Positions 56,968-64,000 of a DNA stretch of 64,000 nucleotides are shown here, one piece after another (the stretch's first letter is position 1; each line of letters opens with the position of its first letter). The notes below the pieces were generated by a model. That model made no database searches and was not told where the DNA came from. It worked only from the letters and a program-made list of their open reading frames with translations. Source of the stretch: Deltaproteobacteria bacterium (GTDB lineage Bacteria; Myxococcota; Myxococcia; SLRQ01); contig JARGFU010000009.1 in the NCBI GenBank assembly GCA_029210625.1, positions 1 to 64,000 of the forward strand, read 5' to 3'. A program made the position numbers and the translations under genes.

Positions 56968-57795
56968 GTGTCCCGCGAGGGCCGCTCCCGGGCCCGCAGC
57001 CGCCTCCCGGTCCTCCTGATCCCTCTCCTCCTCGCCGCCTGCTCGATCGGGCCGAAGCGGGGGCGCCCCTCGGACCAGCCGCCGGCCGTGGCCGAGGACG
57101 AGGTGCTGATCCTCGAGCCCAAGCTGCGCGGCGTGCCCCAGGAGGTGCTGCCGGACGTCCTGCGGGTGCTCGAGGGCGTGGTGGCCCGCGAGGGCCAGCG
57201 CGCGGTCCGCGAGGGCGAGCACGAGGCGCTGCGGGACGTGGAGAGCCGGGCCGCCCTGCGGGGCGACGGCAGCCCCGCAGCCCTGGGCGAGATGGCCTCT
57301 CACCTGCGGATCGGGCGGATCATCGACGGCTGGGTCGGGCAGAACGCCGATCGCTTCGTCTGGGTGCTCTCGGTGGTGGATCACGAAGGCGTTCGCCAGG
57401 GCGTGATCGGCGGCTCGGCGGCCCTGGACGACGAGGGGCGCTGGGCCCTGATGGCCCGCAGCGCCCGGGAGGTGCTCTTCCCCGGCAAGGCCCCCCTCGA
57501 GCCGGGGGCGGCCTGGCTGACCGAGCGCCTCGAGCAGCGGCGCGACGCCTGGCTCTGCCTGGGCGAGCACCTCCTCACGGCGGTGGTGCCCAGCGGGCGG
57601 GCGACCCTCGAGATCCGGATCGAGGACGACGGCCGCGCCTCCCAGGTCTCGGTGCTGGAGAGCAGCCTGGGCGATCGCAGCCTGGAGATCTGCCTGGAGG
57701 AGGCGGGGCGGGCGATCCGCCTGACGGGCACCAGGCCGGCCAAGGCCGAGCGGGTGCGCATCCCCGTGGTGCTCTCGACGGGGACCGGTCCGTAG
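56968..57795 (+). CDS. Lipoprotein with AgmX/PglI-like C-terminal domain
   Basis: The GTG at 56968 gives a short basic n-region and lipobox LLLAACS. The ATG at 56929 would overlap the start codon of the HEAT gene and lengthen the n-region without benefit. The C-terminal 90 residues resemble the AgmX/PglI (TonB C-like) domain of myxobacterial motility proteins: a conserved cysteine in DAWLCLGEHL, ATLEIRIEDDGRASQVSV, and LGDRSLEICLEEAGR. The middle part is unassigned. The protein is probably an outer-membrane lipoprotein; a motility or transport role is inferred only from the domain. Confidence 0.75.
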   Translation: MSREGRSRARSRLPVLLIPLLLAACSIGPKRGRPSDQPPAVAEDEVLILEPKLRGVPQEVLPDVLRVLEGVVAREGQRAVREGEHEALRDVESRAALRGDGSPAALGEMASHLRIGRIIDGWVGQNADRFVWVLSVVDHEGVRQGVIGGSAALDDEGRWALMARSAREVLFPGKAPLEPGAAWLTERLEQRRDAWLCLGEHLLTAVVPSGRATLEIRIEDDGRASQVSVLESSLGDRSLEICLEEAGRAIRLTGTRPAKAERVRIPVVLSTGTGP

Positions 57796-57814
57796 TAGGC
57801 TGCGGGCGAGCCCC

Positions 57815-58252
57815 ATGCTGACCACCGTCGAGAAAGTCCTCTTCCTGAAGTCGATCGATCTCTTCGCCCGGATCCCGGGCGAGGATCTGGCGCAGATCAG
57901 CGTGATCACCGAGGAGGTCACCTTCGAGGACGGCGAGGCGATCTTCGAGGAGGGCGAGCTGGGCGACGCGCTCTTCCTGGTCGTCTCGGGGAAGGTGAAG
58001 GTGCACAAGGGCAGCCGGGAGGTCGCGCGCCTCGGGGCCGGCGAGTGCTTCGGCGAGATGGCCATCCTCGACAGCGCGCCGCGCTCGGCCTCGGTGAGCG
58101 CCATCGACGACGTCGACTGCCTGAAGATCGCCCGCGAGGACTTCTACGACATCCTCGGCGAGAAGCCGGAGATCGCCCAGGGCATCATCCGGGTCCTCAC
58201 GGCCCGGCTGCGGCGAACCCTGGACGACGTGGCAGGCTCGCGAGCTTCCTGA
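57815..58252 (+). CDS. Single-domain cyclic-nucleotide-binding protein
   Basis: The 145-residue protein is a CNMP-binding domain and little else. It has FKSIDLFARIPGEDL-like opening, EEGELGDALFLVVSGKVKVH, and the phosphate-binding cassette GECFGEMAILDSAPRSASV, with the conserved Glu and Arg for the cyclic phosphate. No DNA-binding or kinase domain follows. It may act as a sensor that binds a partner. A TAGGCT box lies 13 bases before the ATG. Its end overlaps the convergent transporter gene by 56 bases. Confidence 0.85.
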   Translation: MLTTVEKVLFLKSIDLFARIPGEDLAQISVITEEVTFEDGEAIFEEGELGDALFLVVSGKVKVHKGSREVARLGAGECFGEMAILDSAPRSASVSAIDDVDCLKIAREDFYDILGEKPEIAQGIIRVLTARLRRTLDDVAGSRAS

Positions 58253-61079
58253 CCAGGGGGCTGGGATCCTCGGCCAGGCGGTCGAGGACCCGCCGCGCCT
58301 CGGGCTCCTCGAGGTGGTGGCCCGCGACCCAGCCGGCGGTCTCCCGCACCAGCGGATCCGCGGCGTCGAGGAAGGGGAGCGCGCGCTGGCCCACCGCGGG
58401 ATCGGTGGTGGCGGCGCGGTCCGAGAGGTAGCGCAGGGCGCAGGCGCAGACCCAGGGGGAGGGGTCGGCCAGCAGCTGCTCCAGGGCGTCGCTGGCCGGC
58501 AGCACCTCGAGCTCGAAGAGCCCCCGGCCCACCTCCAGCGTCTCCTCGACGGGGGTGTCGTCCACCAGGGGCAGGACGATGCCCCGGTGCTCCTTGGTCA
58601 GGGTGTTGTCGAGGACCTCCAGGGCGTTGGCGCGGATGGCGGGCACCTCGGAGGAGAGGCCGGCGTGGACCACCTCGATGGTCTTGGTCGGGTAGATCAC
58701 GCCCAGGAGCAGGAAGATCCGCTCCCGGGAGAGCCCCGCGGTCTCCTCCAGCGCGGCGGCGAGGAGGCCGCCCTCGGCGAGGGCCCGTCCCCGCAGCTCG
58801 AGATCCTCGAGGCGCTGGAGGGCCTCGAAGGCGACTCGCGCCTCGCGGGAGAGCGCGCGCTCGATGGCGCCGCGCGGGGTCGCGAGGCCGGGGTGGCGGT
58901 AGAGGATCCGGTTGAGCGCCCGGCAGACCCGCGAGCGCAGCAGGCCGTCCACCTCGTCGAGGTGCCGGGCCAGGAGGTTGGCGGCCTCGACGGTGGCCAG
59001 GCGCCCGAGCACCGGGGGGATGTTGCGGCGGATGGCGATCTCCTCGCCGGAGTTGGCCAGCACCTTGGAGAGGGTGCGCTCGACCCCCGCGCCGTAGAGG
59101 GCCAGCGCGGTGATGGCCGCCGGCGCGGTCTCCTTCGAGCCGAGCTTGTAGATCAGCGGCAGGACCAGCTCCGGGCTGCGCATCTGCCCCGCCGACTCGA
59201 TGGCGGCCAGGCGCACCCGCAGATCGGGATCTCCCAGGAGGCGGAGCACCGGCTGGTAGAAGTTGCGCACCCGGATGGCGCCCAGCACCCGCGCGCCGTG
59301 CCGGCGCAGGACGGGGTCCTCGTTCTCCAGCATGGCCTTGAGGGACTCGGCGGCCGCCAGCACCCCGTCGAGGCCGCCGAAGCGGATCATCCCGACCATC
59401 GCGGCGGCGCGGATCTCCGGGCTCTCGTCCTCCAGGAAGGGCTGCACCGCCCGGATGGCCTTCTCCCGTCCGATGGCGCAGTAGGCGGTGATGGCCTCGG
59501 CTCGCACCGTCTGCTCCGGATCCTCGACCCGGCGGAAGACCTCGGCGCCGTACTCGAGGGAGCCCCGGTGGGCCAGGTGGGCCAGCGCCCGGGTGCGGAC
59601 CTCGGGGCTCTCGTGATCGAGGAGGCCCACGACCACCGGATCCCAGTCGTGCCTCTCCACGTGGCGGATCAGCTCGAGGGCGTTCTTCACCTCGCTGACG
59701 TCGTCGCTGCCCAGGGAGCGCACCAGGGCCTGGATGGTGGCGTCGTCGCTGATCCGCAGGGGGCTCTGCTCGAGGTCCAGGCGCCGGCGGCGCAGGGTCT
59801 CCAGCAGGGTCTTCACGTACTCGGAGCGGGTGCCCAGCACCAGGCCGATCCAGGCCACGCAGAGCACCGCCGAGGGGAGGGCGAGCCAGTGCACGTTGGC
59901 CTTGAGGGTCTCGAAGCTGCCCATCAGGAGGGCCAGGGTCAGCCCGGTCCCTCCGTAGGCCACGGGCTTGAGGATGCCGTCGATGAAGGCCTTGGCCTTC
60001 AGCCGGCTCTGGGCGGGCACCGGCAGGTAGAGGAGCTGGGTGGTGGCGTCGTTGACCGTGTAGCGGAAGACCGCGTCGCCGCCCTTGGCCAGGGCCGCGA
60101 CCATCGCGCTCGGGAAGAGGAAGACCGCGGCGCTGCCCAGGCCCAGGGAGAAGGGCAGCAGCGAGAGGGCCGCCACGATGCCGAAGCGCTCGAGGAGGCG
60201 GCCGGTGACGAAGAGCTGGATGAAGAAGGAGAGCAGCCCGGTGAAGCCGTAGAGCAGGGCGAAGAAGGCCGTCAGCTCGTTCTTGTCGTAGGTGGCCCGG
60301 GCCAGGATCTTGAACTGGTAGTCCACCAGGGTGGTGACCACGAAGGTGAGCATCACCATCCCGGCGATGATCCGCAGGTGCTTCGAGGCGAAGATCCGGG
60401 CGCTGCCGCCGGCGAGGGCCGACTTCTTCTTCGTCCCCCCGGCGCCCCGCACCTGCGCGGCGAGGAGCTGCTGCCGGCCGCTGCGGCCGAGGAGGACGAC
60501 CATCGCCGCGACCATCACCAGCGCGAGGGCCATCACGAAGAGCAGGTTCTCGGTGCCGAGGGTGGCGACCAGGGCGGCGGAGCCGAAGCCGACGATGATG
60601 TTGGCCAGCACGCCGCCGGCGCCGATGACGCCGAAGAGGCGCTTCGCCTCGCGGGTGTTGTGGACCGTGTTGGCGAAGGACCAGAACTGGATGATGAGCA
60701 GGCTGCCCATCACCTCCACCAGCACGTAGAGGAGGGCGAGGACCCCCGGGAGCTCCACGCCGATCGCCACCCGGGCGCAGAGGATGGCGCCCAGGAGGAT
60801 GAGGGTCGTGGCGAGGATCAGCCGGTCGAGGCGGGTGCCCGCGGTGAGGCGCGAGTAGATCCAGGAGGCGGCCGAGACCGCGGCCGCGCTGGCCACGTAC
60901 ATCCAGGGCAGGAGCGCGGGATCGTAGCGGGTGAGGAAGAGGGAGGACGCGACGGTCCGCCCGATGATGATCACCCCGACGACGTTCAGCAGGTAGAAGA
61001 AGTGGAGGGCGGTGGCGCGGAGCTCGTGCGAGCGGATCTTGAGAACCGCGTATAGGAATCCCGTTGCTGACGACGCCAT
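58197..61079 (-). CDS. ATP/ADP-translocase-like transporter fused to HEAT repeats
   Basis: The first ~430 of 960 residues hold about twelve membrane helices of the NTT/MFS-like nucleotide-carrier type (LLNVVGVIIIGRTVASSLFL, SFANTVHNTREAKRLFGVIG). From about residue 440 to 950 there are HEAT repeats (VRTRALAHLAHRGSLEYGAE, LRVRLAAIESAGQM). Similar proteins in other bacteria often carry a C-terminal CNMP domain; here the CNMP domain is the separate convergent gene at 57815. The substrate is unknown; true NTTs of obligate intracellular bacteria move ATP/ADP, but free-living homologues may not. The two genes overlap at their 3' ends. Confidence 0.82.
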   Translation of the reverse strand: MASSATGFLYAVLKIRSHELRATALHFFYLLNVVGVIIIGRTVASSLFLTRYDPALLPWMYVASAAAVSAASWIYSRLTAGTRLDRLILATTLILLGAILCARVAIGVELPGVLALLYVLVEVMGSLLIIQFWSFANTVHNTREAKRLFGVIGAGGVLANIIVGFGSAALVATLGTENLLFVMALALVMVAAMVVLLGRSGRQQLLAAQVRGAGGTKKKSALAGGSARIFASKHLRIIAGMVMLTFVVTTLVDYQFKILARATYDKNELTAFFALLYGFTGLLSFFIQLFVTGRLLERFGIVAALSLLPFSLGLGSAAVFLFPSAMVAALAKGGDAVFRYTVNDATTQLLYLPVPAQSRLKAKAFIDGILKPVAYGGTGLTLALLMGSFETLKANVHWLALPSAVLCVAWIGLVLGTRSEYVKTLLETLRRRRLDLEQSPLRISDDATIQALVRSLGSDDVSEVKNALELIRHVERHDWDPVVVGLLDHESPEVRTRALAHLAHRGSLEYGAEVFRRVEDPEQTVRAEAITAYCAIGREKAIRAVQPFLEDESPEIRAAAMVGMIRFGGLDGVLAAAESLKAMLENEDPVLRRHGARVLGAIRVRNFYQPVLRLLGDPDLRVRLAAIESAGQMRSPELVLPLIYKLGSKETAPAAITALALYGAGVERTLSKVLANSGEEIAIRRNIPPVLGRLATVEAANLLARHLDEVDGLLRSRVCRALNRILYRHPGLATPRGAIERALSREARVAFEALQRLEDLELRGRALAEGGLLAAALEETAGLSRERIFLLLGVIYPTKTIEVVHAGLSSEVPAIRANALEVLDNTLTKEHRGIVLPLVDDTPVEETLEVGRGLFELEVLPASDALEQLLADPSPWVCACALRYLSDRAATTDPAVGQRALPFLDAADPLVRETAGWVAGHHLEEPEARRVLDRLAEDPSPLVRKLASLPRRPGFAAAGP

Positions 61080-61110
61080 CTGGAGGCCGAGCCTAGCGCA
61101 AGCGCCAGCC

Positions 61111-64000
61111 TCAGAACACGCCTCCGAGCCCGGCGAAGGGTTCGGTGACCCCCGCGCCGGTCAGGCCGCGGGCCAGCCCCAGGCGCAGCTGCAGGGGCAG
61201 GAGGTAGCCCACCGTCAGCTCCAGGCGCAGCTCGGCGCCCACCCCGACCCCCGGGGTGCCGCCCTGGAAGACCCCCGGGAGATCGTCGGCGGTGCCCACG
61301 TCGAGGAAGAGGGCGCCGGTGATCCGCCGCAGGAAGAGGGGGAGGAAGCCCTTGCCGCGATCGATCTCCCAGATCGGGAAGCGGTACTCGCTGCTGGTGG
61401 CCAGCAGGGCGTCGCCGGCGAAGGCCCCCGAGGGGTAGCCGCGCAGCACCGTCAGGGGCAGGGAGCCCCCGATCAGCGCGGCCTGGAAGGGGTCCTGGAG
61501 GCCCGGGCCGCCCAGGAGGTAGCGGCTGCGCCCGCTGCCGCCGCCGAGGGTGACGCTCGCCCGCCCCCGGAAGGCCAGGACGTGGCGGCGGGCGAAGGGC
61601 AGGGGCTGGAAGGCGAAGAGGTAGAGGGTCAGGTCGAGGGAGTCGCTGGCCGAGCCGAGCAGGCGGGAAGAGAGGCCCGCCTGCACGGTGAGGCGCACCC
61701 CCTCCTCGGCGGAGATGCTCTCGGCGAAGGCGTGGATCGTGGAGGCGGTCCAGCTGAAGGAGAGCTGGTTGAGCCAGATGCTCTCGGGCAGGAGGTAGGG
61801 GAGCTCGCCCGCCCAGGGGCCGGGGACCGCCTCCAGCACCGCGAGGCGGCGCAGGTCGAGGTTCAGGCCCAGGCCCTGGAAGCGATCGTAGTGGGCGTCC
61901 TCGAGGGAGAGGGAGAGGGAGAGCCCGCTGACCCGCTGCTGGAAGTAGAGGCGGCCGGCGGGGCGGGGCGTGCTCGCGGCGAGGCCGAGGTAGGAGTGGG
62001 AGGAGACCTCGAGGGAGGGCACCGAGCCGGCGTGGCGGTAGGCGAGGGAGTAGCCCGGCTCGAGGCTCGTGGTGCCCAGCCAGATCGAGGCGCCCCAGGC
62101 GTGCTTGCCGACGACGTCGGCGCCGCCGGTGACCACGCCGAGGGTGGCGCCGAGGGCGTCCCCGCCGAGGCTGGGGATCCAGTAGTGCGGGCGCAGGGTG
62201 GCCAGGGGCCGGTAGGGCCGCACGGGGTGGACCCGGGGCCGGGAGACGAAGCGGCTCGGCCGCGCCGGGGGGCCGGGGGCCGCCGGTGGCGCGTCCTCCT
62301 CGGGGGCGAGCGCGGCCAGGGCCTCGGCGTCGAGCGGGAGGCGGTAGATGTCGTAGCCCTCCCGGGTGTAGCCGATGTAGGCCAGGCTCTCGCCGTCCGG
62401 GAAGTAGCGGGGCTCGAAGGCGCCGGTGCGCACCCGGGTGAGGCGGCGGGGGACCGAGAGGGGCGCCTCGAGGGGGAGGGCGAAGAGGTCGAAGATGCCC
62501 TCCCGATCCGCGCTGTAGATCAGGAAGCGGTGGTCGGGGGAGAAGGCCGGGTGGATCTCGTCCTCGGGGCTCGCGGCGAGGAGCTGCAGGGCATCCTCGC
62601 CGACCGGCCCGGCGTCCGGCGCGGCGGACTCCCGGGCCTCGCCCTCGGCGTCGGGCGGGAGGGAGAGGAGGCCCACGTCCCAGCTGCCGCCGAGGGGGTG
62701 GAGGGCGAGGGCGAGGTGATCCCCCTCCGGACAGAAGACGATCCGGTCGAGGGGGGTCCCCGGGCGCGCGAAGATCCGGCGAGGGGGGCCGAGTCGAACC
62801 ACCGGGGCGCTGCCCTCGGCCGCCGCCGGGGGCGGCAGGTGCAGGCTCGCCAGGTAGACCGCCATCTCGCCTCGCCGCTGGGCGATCCAGGCGACCCGGT
62901 CGCCCGCCGGCGAGACGGCCAGGTGCGTGGCCCTCATCCCGGCGGTGAGGCGGAGCCCCTCGGGCTGCAGCGCCGTGCCCTCCTCGCCGAGGGGGGCGAC
63001 GAAGAGATCGGTGGTGAACTGGAAGGTCTGATGATCCTCCCGCGCCAGGTAGAGGAGGGTCTCGCCGTGGGGCGCGGGCGCGAGGTCCGAGAGCCCCGAC
63101 TGCCGGCGCAGGCGGAGGGCCTCGCGGGTCCGGGGGCTCCAGCGGTAGACCCCCGGGAAGTCCTCGCCGTTCGAGGCCTGGAAGAGCACGCTGCCGTCCC
63201 CCATCGGGCGCGGCGAGCCCACGACCCGGCCCAGCCGGGTCAGGCGGCGGCCCTCCCGGCGCCCCCGGGCCTCGACCTCCGCGAGCCGCTCGAGGTGCCG
63301 CGCGGTCTCCTTGCGCCGCCAGGTCTCGTAGTGCTCCTCCATCCCGACCCCGGTGGTGGCCTCGGCCGAGAGGTTGTAGGCGAAGGGCAGCACCCGCCCG
63401 GCGTAGTCGGTGGTCATCCGTGCCGTGGCCGCCTCGCCGGACTCCTGGAGGATCGACTCCCAGACCCGGCCTCCGTAGATCCAGAGCAGGCCCGGCCCGG
63501 GCCACTCGGTGGGGCCGGCGTTCATCCGCCCGAGGGGCCAGAGCTCGCCTCGCCCGCGCTCCTCGTCGATGAGCTGGGTCCGCAGGAGCATGTCCACCCG
63601 GGCGCTGCGGTTGCGGCCCTTGCCCGAGAGCTGGCTCTCGTGGCGGGTGGCGACCCCCTCGACGATCCAGCCGGGCTGGTAGCCGTTGGGGGAGAAGAGG
63701 GGCCCGAAGATCCGGTTGCCCAGGGCCGGCAGCCCCTCGGTGTGATCGAGGTGGAGGACGTGCACGTACTCGTGCACCAGCAGCAGCCAGAGGTAGTCGT
63801 CGTAGTGGCCGAGGCTGCTGTCGGGGCCCGGCGGCGTGAGCCGGGCGTGGAGCTGGGGGAAGGGGAAGGAGGTCGCCATCCCGTTGGGGTCCTCGTGCTG
63901 ATCGGTGAGGACCACCTCGGTGCGCCGCGCGGGGCGGTGGTTCAGGAGGGGGACCAGCTGGCGGTGCGCCTCCTCCAGCCGCTCGGCGGCCGCGACCGCC
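61111..64000 (-). CDS. Metallopeptidase / TolB-type propeller / outer-membrane barrel protein (5' partial)
   Basis: The reading frame is open to the window end, so the N-terminus is missing; about 963 residues are visible. Near the start there is a zinc site HEYVHVLHLDH (HExxH) followed by WIVEGVATRHES, with the third ligand as in gluzincins. About residues 160-560 are PD40/TolB-like propeller repeats (SPDHRFLIYSADREGIFDL). The last ~350 residues resemble an Omp85/surface antigen D15 barrel, with LRGYPSGAFAGD matching the conserved loop, and end in phenylalanine. The fusion suggests a surface protease or a transport pore gated by a propeller. There is a 31-base gap to the next gene. Confidence 0.8.
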   Translation of the reverse strand, partial: AVAAAERLEEAHRQLVPLLNHRPARRTEVVLTDQHEDPNGMATSFPFPQLHARLTPPGPDSSLGHYDDYLWLLLVHEYVHVLHLDHTEGLPALGNRIFGPLFSPNGYQPGWIVEGVATRHESQLSGKGRNRSARVDMLLRTQLIDEERGRGELWPLGRMNAGPTEWPGPGLLWIYGGRVWESILQESGEAATARMTTDYAGRVLPFAYNLSAEATTGVGMEEHYETWRRKETARHLERLAEVEARGRREGRRLTRLGRVVGSPRPMGDGSVLFQASNGEDFPGVYRWSPRTREALRLRRQSGLSDLAPAPHGETLLYLAREDHQTFQFTTDLFVAPLGEEGTALQPEGLRLTAGMRATHLAVSPAGDRVAWIAQRRGEMAVYLASLHLPPPAAAEGSAPVVRLGPPRRIFARPGTPLDRIVFCPEGDHLALALHPLGGSWDVGLLSLPPDAEGEARESAAPDAGPVGEDALQLLAASPEDEIHPAFSPDHRFLIYSADREGIFDLFALPLEAPLSVPRRLTRVRTGAFEPRYFPDGESLAYIGYTREGYDIYRLPLDAEALAALAPEEDAPPAAPGPPARPSRFVSRPRVHPVRPYRPLATLRPHYWIPSLGGDALGATLGVVTGGADVVGKHAWGASIWLGTTSLEPGYSLAYRHAGSVPSLEVSSHSYLGLAASTPRPAGRLYFQQRVSGLSLSLSLEDAHYDRFQGLGLNLDLRRLAVLEAVPGPWAGELPYLLPESIWLNQLSFSWTASTIHAFAESISAEEGVRLTVQAGLSSRLLGSASDSLDLTLYLFAFQPLPFARRHVLAFRGRASVTLGGGSGRSRYLLGGPGLQDPFQAALIGGSLPLTVLRGYPSGAFAGDALLATSSEYRFPIWEIDRGKGFLPLFLRRITGALFLDVGTADDLPGVFQGGTPGVGVGAELRLELTVGYLLPLQLRLGLARGLTGAGVTEPFAGLGGVF

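Noticed and set aside
63750-63780. GTGCAC / GTACAC-like steps near the window end
   Set aside because: They encode the HExxH metallopeptidase motif (HEYVHVLH) and lack the five-unit structure and flanks.

Overview
The window is a high-GC (roughly 70% by eye), densely coding stretch of a Gram-negative chromosome. The best guess is Myxococcota or a related former deltaproteobacterial lineage. The reasons are lipoproteins with Asp/Gly-rich linkers after the lipobox, an AgmX/PglI-like domain, a HEAT-repeat plus HD-GYP gene pair, a large NtrC-type two-component pair, an MCE protein with a long C-terminal extension, and TolB-propeller/outer-membrane-barrel architecture. No rRNA, tRNA, CRISPR, integrase or insertion sequence was recognised, and most of the window is housekeeping core.

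Layout. 1-4148: tail of an Ala/Pro-rich protein, a CcsA/HemX-like membrane protein, then hemA-hemC-hemD with overlapping stops and starts. 4304-8236: two divergent lipoprotein genes around a DciA-like (DUF721) gene. 8409-10863: acyltransferase plus epimerase/dehydratase on the minus strand. 10968-14949: mutL-miaA and a truncated Hsp70-like gene. 15010-25169: accA, hisC, aroA, a secreted unknown, cmk, rpsA, sppA, IHF/HU gene, lapA, lapB. 25365-31897: argS, SPOR protein, cupin, IPT/TIG lipoprotein, pseudouridine synthase, beta-CASP nuclease, adenylate/guanylate cyclase. 32012-36499: alr and an Mla-type lipid transport operon. 36634-42841: rpsP-khpA-rimM-trmD-rplS, a degenerate SMC/YhaN-like gene, rnhB, rsmI. 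42878-48195: outer-membrane protein, sigma-54 response regulator and its histidine kinase on the minus strand. 48309-53773: lytic transglycosylase, selA, HNH protein, a small conserved-looking protein, rluD-like. 53793-64000: HD-GYP and HEAT proteins, AgmX-type lipoprotein, cyclic-nucleotide-binding protein, an ATP/ADP-translocase-like HEAT transporter, and a metallopeptidase-propeller-barrel protein cut by the window end.

How the genes work together. The blocks cover tetrapyrrole synthesis (hem), translation and RNA modification (rpsA, rpsP operon, argS, miaA, two pseudouridine synthases, selA), envelope building (lapAB, mla, SPOR protein, lytic transglycosylase, lipoproteins), and signalling (cyclase, CNMP protein, HD-GYP/HEAT pair, NtrC pair).

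The most unusual feature is not a gene. Short degenerate tandem arrays, nearly always five units long, sit just behind stop codons. Seven copies are built from GTNNAC hexamers. All 36 hexamers keep GT and AC while the middle dinucleotide varies, and each array is flanked by related ends (GGGAGAACCC on one side, GGCTTTTCC on the other). One copy lies in frame inside the acyltransferase gene. Two further arrays use AGCTCNN heptamers, and two weaker ones use other hexamers. I regard these as the best candidate for an undescribed element family. I could not search other genomes, so novelty is unproven.
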